Positions 8,254 to 17,254 of a stretch of DNA of 64,000 nucleotides are shown here, in pieces. The notes under the pieces were generated by a model that worked only from the letters and a program-made list of their open reading frames with translations, made no database searches and was not told where the DNA came from. Made by a program: the position numbers and the translations under genes. The stretch covers positions 3,658,001-3,722,000 of the forward strand of contig OZ242312.1 in the NCBI GenBank assembly GCA_965207805.1, read 5' to 3'. This DNA is from Palauibacter sp965207805 (GTDB taxonomy: Bacteria > Gemmatimonadota > Gemmatimonadetes > Palauibacterales > Palauibacteraceae). Within the stretch, counting starts at the first letter, position 1, and each line of letters starts with the position of its first letter.

Positions 8254-11055
8254 ATGTCGTTCTTCGCCCCCAATCGGGCTTCGGCCCGCGGCATCCTGAC
8301 CGCCGCCGCGATCGTCCTCGGCGTCCTCGCCGCGCGGCCCGGCCTCGCGCAGGAGCTGACGACTCCGGAGGCCTTTTTCGGGCACCGCATCGGCGCCGAC
8401 TACGAACTGCCGGACTACGGCGACCTCACCGGCTACTGGGAAACGCTGGCGGCCGAATCCCCGCGCATGACTCTGCAGTCGATCGGGACGACGGCCGAGG
8501 GCCGCGACCAGCTCATGGCGATCGTCACCTCGCCCGAGAACCACGCGAACCTCGACGAATACCGGGAGATTTCCGCCCGCCTCGCGCTCGCCAGGGGCGT
8601 GACCGAGGAGGAAGCGCGAGAACTCGCCCGTCGCGGAAAGGCCATCGTGTGGATCGACGGCGGCCTCCACGCCACGGAGGTGCTGGGCGCGCAGCAGTTG
8701 ATGGAGACGCTGTGGCAGTACGTGAGCGGAACCGACGACGAGACGCTGCGGATCCTCGACGACGTCATCATCCTCTTTGTCCACGCGAACCCCGACGGGA
8801 TGGACCTCGTCTCGAACTGGTACACGCGGGTCGAGGAGAAGACGGAGCGCTCCACGCGCGGGATCCCCGTCCTCTACCAGAAGTACGTCGGGCACGACAA
8901 CAACCGGGACTTCTACACGTCCTTCCAGCCGGAATCCGAGAACATGAACCGGCAGATGTACCGGACGTGGTATCCGCAGATCGTCTACAACCACCACCAG
9001 ACGGGACCCACCGGGACCGTGCTCTTCGCGCCCCCGTTCCGCGATCCGTTCAACTACAACATCGACCCGATGGTCATCACCGGGATCGATCTCGTGGGGT
9101 CCGCCATGCACTCGCGCTTCACGGAGGAGGGGAAACCGGGGGCGACGCGGCGGCGCGGTGCGAACTACTCCACGTGGTGGAACGGCGGTCTGCGCACGAC
9201 GCCCTACTTCAAGAACATGATCGGGCTCCTCACGGAAACGATCGGGAACCCGACTCCGATGGAGATCCCGCTGATTCTCGAGCGGGTGCTGCCCAACGAC
9301 AATCTGCCCGCCCCGATCGAGCCGCAGCCGTGGCACTTTCGACAGTCCGTCGACTATTCGGTGACCGCGAACAAGGCGGTGCTCGACGTCGCCTCCCGCT
9401 ACCGCGAGACGTTCCTGTACCGCATCTGGCGCATGGGGATGAACTCGATCGAGCGCGGCAGCAAGGACAGCTGGACGATCCATCCCAGACGAGTTGAGTG
9501 GTTGCGCGAGGAAATGCGGGCCGGGGCGGCGGAGACCGACTTCGCCCGCAACGTGGGCGGCTTCGGCGGCAGCCGCGGCACGCGCGCGGAATACGACAGG
9601 CTGTTCGAGCCCGACCTGCGCGATCCCCGCGGGTACATCCTCCCATCGGACCAGGCCGACTTCCCGACCGCGACGAAGTTCGTCAATGCGCTGCTCGAGG
9701 GCGGCGTAATCGTGGAGCGGGCGACATCCGACTTCACCGTCGAAGGGAAGGAGTATCCCGCGGGCTCCTACGTGGTGCGGGCCGCGCAGGCCTTCCGGCC
9801 GCACGTCCTCGACATGTTCGAGCCGCAGGACCACCCGGACGACTTCCTCTATCCGGGGGCAGCCCCGACGCCGCCGTACGACAACGCGGGGTGGACGCTC
9901 GCCGTCCAGATGGGGGTGGAGTTCGACCGCATCCTGGAGGGCTTCGACGGACCGTTCGAGGAAATCGGGGAGTGGAACGCGAGCCCCATGGCGGGGACGG
10001 TAGCGGACGCCGACGGGGCGGACGGCTTCGTGTTCGGTCACGAGGCGAACGACGCGTTCACCGCCATCAACCGGCTCCAGGCATCGGGACACGAGGTCTA
10101 CTGGCTCACGTCGCCGCTACGCGAGCGTGGGCAAATGCACCCGGCCGGCACGTTCTACGTGAAGAGCCGCCGCGGCACGACCGACGCGGTCGCGTCGCTG
10201 GCCGCCGATCTGGGGATCGACTTCCGGGGCCTGGAAAACGATCCGAACATGGACGCACTGCGCCTCGAGGCGCCCCGGATCGCGCTCTGGGACACATACG
10301 GCGGCTCCATGCCGTCCGGCTGGATCCGCTGGATCCTCGAGCAGTTCGAGTACGCGGACTTCGAACTCGTCTTCCCGCAGCGGCTCGACGCGGGAGATCT
10401 GCGCGACGACTACGACGTCATCATCTTCCCGCAGGGCGCCATCGGCTCGCGGTTCCAGTTCGGAGGAGGCGGCGCGCCGGCTCCGGAGACGATTCCCGAG
10501 GAGTACCACGACCGGCTCGGCCGGGTCACCTCCGATGCGACGACGCCGGCGCTGATCGAATTCCTCGAGGACGGCGGCTCGATCGTCACCATCGGCGGTT
10601 CGACGGCCCTCGGGGCGGAGCTCGGGCTCCCGCTCGAAGACCATCTGGTCGAGGACGGCGAGGCGCTGGGCCGGGAAGAGTACTACGTCCCCGGGTCGAT
10701 TCTGGAGGTCACGGTGGACAACTCGCGGCTCGTCGCCACGGGGGTTCCGTCGACGCTCGCGGTATCGTTCAACAACAGCCCCGTGTTCGGCGCATCGGCG
10801 CTGGCGGCGAGAAACGACGGAGCGAACGGGGTGACGCCGCTCGCCTGGTTCGAGACGGACAAGCCCCTCATCAGCGGCTGGGCGTGGGGCCAGGAGCACC
10901 TCCAGGGCGGTGTGACGATGGCGGAAGCGAAGGTGGGCAACGGACATCTGTACCTGTTCGGCCCGCTCGTCACGCGGCGCGCGCAGCCGCACGGCACCTT
11001 CAAGTTCCTCTTCAACGCGATCGCCCTCTCGTCCGCCGAGCCGGATCGGCCGTAG
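8254..11055 (+). CDS. Exported M14 zinc carboxypeptidase-like peptidase
   Basis: The 933-residue product carries a signal peptide ending at GLAQ (about residue 31). A peptidase M14 domain fills the N-terminal third. GGLHATEVLG supplies the zinc ligands His139 and Glu142, and NHHQTGPTGT the third His. A long C-terminal region includes a Rossmann-like, flavodoxin/glutamine-amidotransferase-type segment (EDGGSIVTIGG), common in this bacterial M14 subgroup. The start at 8254 is chosen because AAGGAGA lies 9 bases upstream and the signal peptide starts there. It would trim peptides in the periplasm or outside the cell. A glycosyltransferase starts 29 bases downstream. Confidence 0.88.
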   Translation: MSFFAPNRASARGILTAAAIVLGVLAARPGLAQELTTPEAFFGHRIGADYELPDYGDLTGYWETLAAESPRMTLQSIGTTAEGRDQLMAIVTSPENHANLDEYREISARLALARGVTEEEARELARRGKAIVWIDGGLHATEVLGAQQLMETLWQYVSGTDDETLRILDDVIILFVHANPDGMDLVSNWYTRVEEKTERSTRGIPVLYQKYVGHDNNRDFYTSFQPESENMNRQMYRTWYPQIVYNHHQTGPTGTVLFAPPFRDPFNYNIDPMVITGIDLVGSAMHSRFTEEGKPGATRRRGANYSTWWNGGLRTTPYFKNMIGLLTETIGNPTPMEIPLILERVLPNDNLPAPIEPQPWHFRQSVDYSVTANKAVLDVASRYRETFLYRIWRMGMNSIERGSKDSWTIHPRRVEWLREEMRAGAAETDFARNVGGFGGSRGTRAEYDRLFEPDLRDPRGYILPSDQADFPTATKFVNALLEGGVIVERATSDFTVEGKEYPAGSYVVRAAQAFRPHVLDMFEPQDHPDDFLYPGAAPTPPYDNAGWTLAVQMGVEFDRILEGFDGPFEEIGEWNASPMAGTVADADGADGFVFGHEANDAFTAINRLQASGHEVYWLTSPLRERGQMHPAGTFYVKSRRGTTDAVASLAADLGIDFRGLENDPNMDALRLEAPRIALWDTYGGSMPSGWIRWILEQFEYADFELVFPQRLDAGDLRDDYDVIIFPQGAIGSRFQFGGGGAPAPETIPEEYHDRLGRVTSDATTPALIEFLEDGGSIVTIGGSTALGAELGLPLEDHLVEDGEALGREEYYVPGSILEVTVDNSRLVATGVPSTLAVSFNNSPVFGASALAARNDGANGVTPLAWFETDKPLISGWAWGQEHLQGGVTMAEAKVGNGHLYLFGPLVTRRAQPHGTFKFLFNAIALSSAEPDRP

Positions 11056-11084
11056 GCGCCGCTGGATCCGACGGAGGGGGCCGC

Positions 11085-11966
11085 ATGAGCGGCGAGCCTG
11101 CCCTCTCCGTCATCCTGAGCACGTACAACGCGCCGGACGAACTGGAACGCACGCTCTGGGGCTACTCGGTACAGACGCGCCCTGAGTTCGAGGTCGTCGT
11201 CGCGGACGACGGCTCGGGGGCGGAGACGCGCGACCGGATCGAGCGCCTGCGGGCCTCCACCCGTCTCGCGATCTCCCACGTCTGGCAGGAGGACGACGGG
11301 TTCAGGAAGTGTCGAATCCTCAACCGCGCGATCGTCGAGGCCCTCGGAGACTACCTCATCCTCAGCGACGGCGACTGCATCCCGCGCGAGGACTTCGTGG
11401 ATACGCACGCGCGGCTCGCCAGGCCGGGGTTCTTCGTTTCCGGCGGGAGAGTGCGCCTCTCGAGCGCAGCCGGGACGCGGATCGAGAGAGAAGATGTTCT
11501 CGCCCGTTCGCTGTTCGAGTCGACGTGGCTCGATGAGATGGGAGCGCTGAGCCGGAAGCGGGATCGGAGCAAACTCACCCACTCGCCGCGCCGCGCCGCG
11601 TGGCTCGATCGGCTGACGACCACGCGAGCGACGTGGAACGGGCACAACGCTTCGGCCTGGAAGACCGACCTCCTGCGCGTGAACGGCTTCGACGAGCGCA
11701 TGACGTATCCGGTCGAAGACCGCGAACTCGGCGAGCGTCTCCGCAACGCCGGGATTCGTCCCCTCCAGGCTCGGCACCGGGCGGTGTGCGCGCACGTCGA
11801 GCACGACCGGCCCTGGCTGGATCCCGAAGCGCAGGCGAGGAACGAACGGCTGCGGGCCGAAACCCGCGGCGTGCCCCGGCCGCTCCGGATCTTCCCGGGT
11901 TTCGCCCGCGGGCGCGACTGGACGGAGCACGGGATTCGGAAGGGCCCGCGACCGGCTCAGTCGTAG
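11085..11966 (+). CDS. GT2-type glycosyltransferase
   Basis: The 293-residue protein opens with the GT2 nucleotide-sugar fold: VILSTYNAPDEL, VVADDGSG and the metal-binding DGDC, which takes the place of DxD. The C-terminal half has WNGHNASAWK and NGFDERMTYPVEDREL, as in galactosyltransferase-like (GT7-type) C-terminal domains. It has no membrane segment, so it should act at the cytoplasmic face on a glycan or lipid-linked sugar. The start has GGAGGGGG about 8 bases upstream. It ends convergently with a paralogous glycosyltransferase, overlapping by 10 bases, and borders the sulfotransferase genes, which suggests one glycan pathway. Confidence 0.85.
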   Translation: MSGEPALSVILSTYNAPDELERTLWGYSVQTRPEFEVVVADDGSGAETRDRIERLRASTRLAISHVWQEDDGFRKCRILNRAIVEALGDYLILSDGDCIPREDFVDTHARLARPGFFVSGGRVRLSSAAGTRIEREDVLARSLFESTWLDEMGALSRKRDRSKLTHSPRRAAWLDRLTTTRATWNGHNASAWKTDLLRVNGFDERMTYPVEDRELGERLRNAGIRPLQARHRAVCAHVEHDRPWLDPEAQARNERLRAETRGVPRPLRIFPGFARGRDWTEHGIRKGPRPAQS

Positions 11967-12781
11967 CCGTCGATTCCCCGTTCGGCGCGCACCGTGTCGG
12001 AGCGGAGCCGGCGTTCGAAGCGTTCCCGACTGGCGGGGTCCGGTGGGCGCGACTTGTGCCAGAGGTGCAGAACCGGGACGGCGTAGCGGCCCTCCTTGCG
12101 TCGCACTCCGTGCCGTAGGAGGCGGACGACGAGATCGTTGTCCTCGAACCCCCACCCCTCGAAGCCTTCGTCGAACCCGTTCACCGCCAGGAAGTCGGAG
12201 CGCCACAGGGCGAGATTGCACCCCTTGACCCCTTGCCACCGCCGAGGTGATACGCGGCGCAGAGGTCCCAGCGGCAGCCGCAGCAGCGGCGTGAAGCGGT
12301 CGACGCGTCCCCGAAGCCACTCGCCGAGCCAGCGGGCGGCGCTCCAACCCTCGATTGCCGCTTGCTCCCGCGCGATTGCGGACCGCGAGAGTCCGGGGTC
12401 GAGCCTCACGCGGCTGCCGTGGACGAAATGCCGCGGCTCGGCCAGCCGGGCGTGTCTCTCCAGGTAGTCCGACCGCACGAGGCAGTCGCCGTCGAGAAAG
12501 ATGACGTACGGCTGTTCCGTCGCGGCGGCGGCGCGGTTGCGGATCGCGGCCAGTCGATACCCCCGGTCCTCCTGCCGGACGTGGCGGAGGTCGAGGTCGG
12601 ATTTCTCCGCGTGCCGCGCAACGAGTTCGCGCGTGTCCGGGCCGGAACCGTCGTCCGCCACGACGATCTCGAACCGGCGGTACGTCTGTTCGCCGAGACT
12701 TCGCAGCACTGCGTCGAGGGCGTCGGGCCGCTCGTAGGTGGAGACGATGACCGCGATGCGGGGGCCGTCGGGCGCTTTCAA
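11957..12781 (-). CDS. GT2-type glycosyltransferase with TTG start
   Basis: The 274-residue GT2 glycosyltransferase has VIVSTYERPDAL, VVADDGSG and FLDGDC in the nucleotide-sugar fold, then KGCNLALWR and NGFDEGFEGWGFEDNDL, the GT7-like acceptor part. It resembles the neighbour at 11085-11966 and is probably a paralog. The start is inferred as TTG at 12781, which overlaps the stop of the upstream sulfotransferase in a TTGA junction; the fold begins only eight residues later, and no ATG or GTG lies between. It would be the last gene of a three-gene minus-strand operon and translated by coupling. A longer reading reaching back to 13162 would run through the sulfotransferase and is rejected. Confidence 0.8.
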   Translation of the reverse strand: MKAPDGPRIAVIVSTYERPDALDAVLRSLGEQTYRRFEIVVADDGSGPDTRELVARHAEKSDLDLRHVRQEDRGYRLAAIRNRAAAATEQPYVIFLDGDCLVRSDYLERHARLAEPRHFVHGSRVRLDPGLSRSAIAREQAAIEGWSAARWLGEWLRGRVDRFTPLLRLPLGPLRRVSPRRWQGVKGCNLALWRSDFLAVNGFDEGFEGWGFEDNDLVVRLLRHGVRRKEGRYAVPVLHLWHKSRPPDPASRERFERRLRSDTVRAERGIDGYD

Positions 12782-13722
12782 GTCAGGTATCCCGCGCGCT
12801 CCATGACGGGGCCGAACGCGGCTTCGATCCGGGCGGCGTCCGCGGGGTCCATCTCGTCCTTCCAACCCTCCGCCCGCCCCCGGCGAATAAACCGTCCCTC
12901 GCCACGGGCGCGCCCCGCGTAGGCCTCCGCGCCGTAGCGCCCCTCCAGCTCTCGCATGGCATCGAACGACCCCCGCGCCACCGCCCGGGAAAGCCTCTCG
13001 GACGTTCCCGCGGGAACGTCTCTCGCAGGAACCGCCCCGATGAAATGCGCCACGCGGCGAAGGGCCGCCTCGCGGTCGGAGACGAGGTCCTCGTAGCGCA
13101 CGATGCAGACCCGCTCGCCGCCCTCCGCGCGTCGGAGCGCCGCTGCGACCTGCCGATCCCATCGCCTCAGGTGCCGGTGCCAGTCGTCGAACGGAGCGCC
13201 GCCGGACAGGTATCCGTCCACGAACCGCGAGAGCGTCATGTCATGGTCGTCGAACATCGTCGCGAACATGTGCCAGAAGGAAACCAGGACCGCACGCGGG
13301 TCGCGCACGAGATACACGGTGCCGGGATAGCGCTGCGGGTAGCGGGGATACTCGTTTCGGAACACCCTCGGGTTCGGGAGGTGGCCCCAGGCGGCGATCG
13401 CGTGGTCGCGGCCGTGCACGAACGGCACGTGGTCGCCGACGTTGTACAGGTTCACGTCCCCGCGGCGATCGTCCGACAGCAACACCGCGAGCATGTACGC
13501 GAGCCAGGTGTTCCCGGACTTGGGATGGCCGACGAGAAAGACATCCGTCGGCCGCAGGGCCCGCAGGAATCGAGGCTCTCGCAGCCGGTTCCGGACCCCG
13601 TCGCGCAGCCGATAATAGCCGACCCGATGCTTGCCGCGACCGAACCATCGCTTGAAGGCCGGGACCGGGCGCCGCCGGGCCCGGGGCGGGTCGAGCCTCG
13701 GTAGTCGGTTCACCGGGACCAC
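12778..13722 (-). CDS. Sulfotransferase (PAPS-dependent)
   Basis: This 314-residue sulfotransferase-family protein has the 5'-phosphosulfate loop HPKSGNTW near residue 70, and the 3'-phosphate-binding strand YLVRDPRAVLVS with R-x7-S geometry further on. A basic N-terminus and lack of a signal peptide place it in the cytoplasm. The enzyme would transfer sulfate from PAPS to a sugar or lipid acceptor. The flanking glycosyltransferases suggest a glycan acceptor. Its start overlaps the end of the fusion gene upstream by 13 bases, and its stop overlaps the next start, so the three genes are tightly coupled. Confidence 0.85.
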   Translation of the reverse strand: MVPVNRLPRLDPPRARRRPVPAFKRWFGRGKHRVGYYRLRDGVRNRLREPRFLRALRPTDVFLVGHPKSGNTWLAYMLAVLLSDDRRGDVNLYNVGDHVPFVHGRDHAIAAWGHLPNPRVFRNEYPRYPQRYPGTVYLVRDPRAVLVSFWHMFATMFDDHDMTLSRFVDGYLSGGAPFDDWHRHLRRWDRQVAAALRRAEGGERVCIVRYEDLVSDREAALRRVAHFIGAVPARDVPAGTSERLSRAVARGSFDAMRELEGRYGAEAYAGRARGEGRFIRRGRAEGWKDEMDPADAARIEAAFGPVMERAGYLT

Positions 13723-15455
13723 GGAACCCGCCGCCCGATGAGTTCCGAGACTTCATCGGCGTCGAAGGCGTACTCCCGTTCGAGATGGTCGCGCACCCAG
13801 CCGGGCATGGGGACGGGAGCCGCCGCGTTCACGGGCTTCTCCAACAACTTGGCGTCCGCCACGACGACCTTCGCCTCGAGGAATCCCAGGAGATCGCGCA
13901 TCAGATCACCGGGACACTGCCGGATCTCGTCCAGGAAGCCGAAGAAGAACTGCCCGCGCGGAAAGTGCTCGAACCACGCGCGCAGGCACGCCGCGTAGTC
14001 GCTGCGCCGACGGACCGGATCGCTGTCGAAGTAGGAGATGAGTTCATCGCGGCCGACGGACTCCAGGGGTTTTCCCCGCCAGCGCGGGAATCCGTTCCGC
14101 GCCTGCGACCAGGCGCGCTCGATCGGATCGCGCATCATGAAGATGAGTCTCCCGTCGGGCATCCACTCCGCGACGCGTTGGATGACCGCCGGTTCGAGAA
14201 TCGCGTACGCGGGCGTGATCTCCCCCCGGATCCGGTCGCCTCCCCCGGCGCCCCGCCAGCCGCTTCCCTCGGCGCGGACGAAGCGGGCGAGGTAGCGGAG
14301 CCGGTCGATTCGATCCCGCGCGGATCCGCTCGGGGCCGGTGTTCCGAGCTTGCGGTCGAAGAAGTGGATTTCCTTCCGGTCCATCCGAATCTGCGGGTGG
14401 TGCGAGAGCTGCGCCGCCACCCAACTCGTGCCTGCACGCGTGGCGCCGATCCCGAGAAAACGAGGCATCCAGCGCGGCAGTGCGCGCACGTGCGCCGGCC
14501 GCCGGTCGGCCGAACGCTCACCGCTCGGGGATCTGCCCGCCCGCGCCGCCCCCGATCCGTGCGGCCGCGCCGAACCGACCCGGTCATCGACGAATGTCGC
14601 GGGCAGACGATGGACCGCGCCGTCCCACCGACCTTCGCGCAGGCGCTGAAACGAGGCCCATTCCCGTCGCTTGCGGGGCGAGGGAAACTCCGTCGTCGAC
14701 CAGTGATCGAACTCCTCCTCGTCCAGGAACTTCAACTCGTAGAAGCAGATCGGGGCGAAGTGGTGCGTCCGAAGCCCGCGGGGGCGGATGAGTTGTTCCC
14801 AGTGCTCCCGCTTGTGAAACCGGATGCTGTAACCGCAGGGGGCGATCCGCACCTCCCGGTTCACCTCCCCGCGCGGGGCCAGAAAGGACCCGTCCGGCGT
14901 CCGGTACACGGTCTGCCCGGCGAGGGACCAGGCGGCGGGCCACCCGCGATCGAGCCGGCCGAGCAGCCCGGCGAAGGCGCCTCGCTGCTCGCGGGCGAGC
15001 ACCATGTCCGCGTCCCACTTGCAGGCGTAGCGCCGCGTGCAGCGCGACAGCGCCCAGTTCGTGAAGTAAACGAGGGAATGCAGCGAATCATCCGGAGTCT
15101 CGTCGTGTTCGGGCCCGAATCGCCCCACCCGGAAGGGATACGAATGAACTCGGATCTTCGCCCCGTCCGCGCCGGATCCCTGCACGCGCCGCACGATCTC
15201 GGCCGTGTCGTCCCGGCTGCCGTTGTCGATCACATGAATCTCGTCGAAAACGGGGAGGATCGAGCGCAGACAGTACTCGATCTTCGACTCCTCATCCTTT
15301 GCCCGCACGAAGGCGCTCGTCCCCGGTGCACGATTCCGGCGCGGGAGGGAGAAGGCGTACTGCTCGTTCCCTTCCCGGTTCCGGAACTCCACATGGCGAG
15401 GGCGAAGCGCGAGCGGCATGAACTCCGATTCGGGCGAGGGGTAGTTGCCAACCAT
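13710..15455 (-). CDS. Glycosyltransferase-sulfotransferase fusion protein
   Basis: A single 581-residue reading frame joins two enzymes. Residues about 45-300 look like a GT2-like glycosyltransferase (AFVRAKDEESKIEYCL, HVIDNGSRDDT, WDADMVLA). After a Pro/Arg/Ser-rich linker near residues 300-330, a sulfotransferase domain begins: FLGIGATRAGTSW is the PAPS 5'-phosphosulfate loop and MMRDPIERAWSQ the 3'-phosphate site. A fused sugar-adding and sulfating enzyme suggests stepwise modification of one acceptor. Start at 15455 is preferred (GGAG about 8 bases upstream); a start at 15518 would overlap the divergent gene at 15503. It is first in the operon with the second sulfotransferase and a glycosyltransferase. 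Confidence 0.8.
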   Translation of the reverse strand: MVGNYPSPESEFMPLALRPRHVEFRNREGNEQYAFSLPRRNRAPGTSAFVRAKDEESKIEYCLRSILPVFDEIHVIDNGSRDDTAEIVRRVQGSGADGAKIRVHSYPFRVGRFGPEHDETPDDSLHSLVYFTNWALSRCTRRYACKWDADMVLAREQRGAFAGLLGRLDRGWPAAWSLAGQTVYRTPDGSFLAPRGEVNREVRIAPCGYSIRFHKREHWEQLIRPRGLRTHHFAPICFYELKFLDEEEFDHWSTTEFPSPRKRREWASFQRLREGRWDGAVHRLPATFVDDRVGSARPHGSGAARAGRSPSGERSADRRPAHVRALPRWMPRFLGIGATRAGTSWVAAQLSHHPQIRMDRKEIHFFDRKLGTPAPSGSARDRIDRLRYLARFVRAEGSGWRGAGGGDRIRGEITPAYAILEPAVIQRVAEWMPDGRLIFMMRDPIERAWSQARNGFPRWRGKPLESVGRDELISYFDSDPVRRRSDYAACLRAWFEHFPRGQFFFGFLDEIRQCPGDLMRDLLGFLEAKVVVADAKLLEKPVNAAAPVPMPGWVRDHLEREYAFDADEVSELIGRRVPWSR

Positions 15456-15502
15456 CCGACCCACTCCGGGAATCCCTGTCAACCCGAAAAACGGAGCATG
15501 GA

Positions 15503-16144
15503 ATGCAACGAATGACACAATCGGCGCCGGTTATCGTTCTCTCGATCGTGCTCACCCTGCTGGTCGTACCGGGCACCGTTGCGGGTCAGGAATGTGCGTG
15601 GTCCGCGAGTGCCGGGTTGTCGATCCCCGCGACGAGGGACCTGCGCGTGGAGGGGCACCGCACGAACCTCAAGCTGGGCTGGCTCGGTCGGCTGGGGCAC
15701 ACGTGCGGATCGGGCGCTCGTCGTTACGGGTTCGACGTGGATGCGCAACGCACCTATGGGTTCGGCGGGATCTACATGTTCAGTCTGACTGGGAGATTGG
15801 GTCGGATGTTCCGCGGCGACTCGGATCCCCTTGGCCCGTGGCTCGAGCTCGCCGGAAACGCCGGTTTCACCTACGCCTTCGATCCGGCCGACTACGTCGA
15901 GATTCTCATCCCGCCCCGGCCGGAACGCACCCCCGGCCGAGTGATCGATCTCCCCGGTCTCGGCGTCACGGCGGGCGGCGGCATGCGTGCGGGCTTTCCT
16001 GCGAGTTCCAATGGGACCTTCCTGCTGGACGTCGGTTTTCGGGCCACTCTACTACCCAGCCGGAAGACGAACGGGCTCCTGAAAGACACGCGACGCGTAT
16101 TGGTGACGGTACCGGTCGCGCTCGGGTATCGGCTAACGCTGTAA
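15503..16144 (+). CDS. Putative outer-membrane beta-barrel protein
   Basis: The 213-residue product has a signal peptide (IVLSIVLTLLVVPGTVAGQ, cleavage near residue 29) and alternating hydrophobic strands, and ends in ALGYRLTL, a pattern typical of outer-membrane barrels. I do not recognise a named family. The mature part begins with two spaced cysteines (ECAW and HTC) that could form a disulfide. ACGGAG lies 6 bases upstream of the ATG. It is divergent from the glycan-sulfation operon with only 47 bases between starts, so the two may share a control region. Function is unknown; porin-like or surface-anchoring roles are possible. Confidence 0.6.
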   Translation: MQRMTQSAPVIVLSIVLTLLVVPGTVAGQECAWSASAGLSIPATRDLRVEGHRTNLKLGWLGRLGHTCGSGARRYGFDVDAQRTYGFGGIYMFSLTGRLGRMFRGDSDPLGPWLELAGNAGFTYAFDPADYVEILIPPRPERTPGRVIDLPGLGVTAGGGMRAGFPASSNGTFLLDVGFRATLLPSRKTNGLLKDTRRVLVTVPVALGYRLTL

Positions 16145-16257
16145 GTCACTCACCGAGTTCACGTCGCCGGCCCCACATGCGTTGCTGCCCGCCCGCCCGC
16201 GAGAATATGCTCACGGCGCACGCAAGACCTGTCGACCGAGAGCGGAGTGGACCCGCC

Positions 16258-17181
16258 ATGACAAGCGAAGAAACGATCCGCAGGGGGCGAACGCGCACAA
16301 TCCTCCTCCTGCCGATTTCGATTGCGCTGTTCGTACAAGCCGGCGCCGCGCAGGCGAATCCGGACATCCTCGTGAGCGGCGACTGGCTCGTCGAACACCG
16401 CGGCGACCCGGATGTTCTCGTGCTGCACGTGGGGATGGGCCGCATGGCGCCCCTGGAGGAGTACGTGCAGGGGGCGCGCTTTCTCGAGTACCACGACATC
16501 GCCGTCGAGCGGAACGATCTCATCACCGAACTCGCGCCGGTCGAGGATCTCGTTGACGTCTTCCGCGCCGCGGGCGTCTCCAATGACAGCCACGTGGTCG
16601 TGGTGGGAGACCCCGGCCTCCACGCCGCCCGCGTCTTCATGACGCTCGACTACCTGGGCCACGGCGACCGCACTTCGGTGCTCGACGGAGGGCTGGCGGC
16701 GTGGAAGGCGGCGGGAGGCGAAGTCGCCGCCGAGCCGGCGGCGCCCACGCGCGGCGACTTCGAGGCGGACGTCCGGGACGACATGATCGTGACGGCGGAC
16801 TGGATCCACGAGCGGCTGGACGACCCCGATGTCACGCTCATCGACGCCCGGCCGGAGAACGAGTACACCGGCGAGCGGCCGGGTCGGGACTTCCTGCGCG
16901 GCGGGCACATTCCCGGCGCCTACAACCTCTACTGGCAGGATCTCACGGGCGACGATATTCCCACGCTGATCGATCTCGCCGAGGTCGAGGCGCGCTTTGA
17001 CGAGGCGGGGGCGAAGAAGGACGGCGTCGTCGTCAGCTACTGCCTCATCGGCATGCGCGCGAGCTACACGTACATGATTTCGAGATATCTCGGCTACGAC
17101 ACGAAGTTCTACGACGCTTCCTGGAACGACTGGGGGCGGCGGGAGGACCTGCCGCTCGTCACCGGCCGCGCCCGCCGGTAG
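16258..17181 (+). CDS. Exported tandem-domain rhodanese sulfurtransferase
   Basis: The 307-residue protein has a signal peptide ending at AQA (about residue 33) and two rhodanese domains. The N-terminal domain (about 40-160) lacks a catalytic Cys; its active loop reads VVGDPGLHAAR. The C-terminal domain (about 175-300) has DARPENEYTGE and the active loop YCLIGMR with Cys at about residue 262. The six-residue loop CLIGMR is the usual rhodanese or 3-mercaptopyruvate length. It would transfer sulfane sulfur to a thiol or cyanide acceptor in the periplasm. A second exported rhodanese lies at 50945. Start at 16258 fits the signal peptide, with GGAG upstream. Confidence 0.88.
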   Translation: MTSEETIRRGRTRTILLLPISIALFVQAGAAQANPDILVSGDWLVEHRGDPDVLVLHVGMGRMAPLEEYVQGARFLEYHDIAVERNDLITELAPVEDLVDVFRAAGVSNDSHVVVVGDPGLHAARVFMTLDYLGHGDRTSVLDGGLAAWKAAGGEVAAEPAAPTRGDFEADVRDDMIVTADWIHERLDDPDVTLIDARPENEYTGERPGRDFLRGGHIPGAYNLYWQDLTGDDIPTLIDLAEVEARFDEAGAKKDGVVVSYCLIGMRASYTYMISRYLGYDTKFYDASWNDWGRREDLPLVTGRARR

Positions 17182-17254
17182 CTTGAGAAGTCCGGTGTTA
17201 CGCCGGGTTCGCGTGCGGCGGACCCTGCTGGTTCGAGCTGTTGGAGGTTGAGAG

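Noticed and set aside
13163..15518. Start at 15518 for the fusion glycosyltransferase
   Set aside because: It would overlap the divergent gene start at 15503, and the later ATG at 15455 has a better ribosome site.
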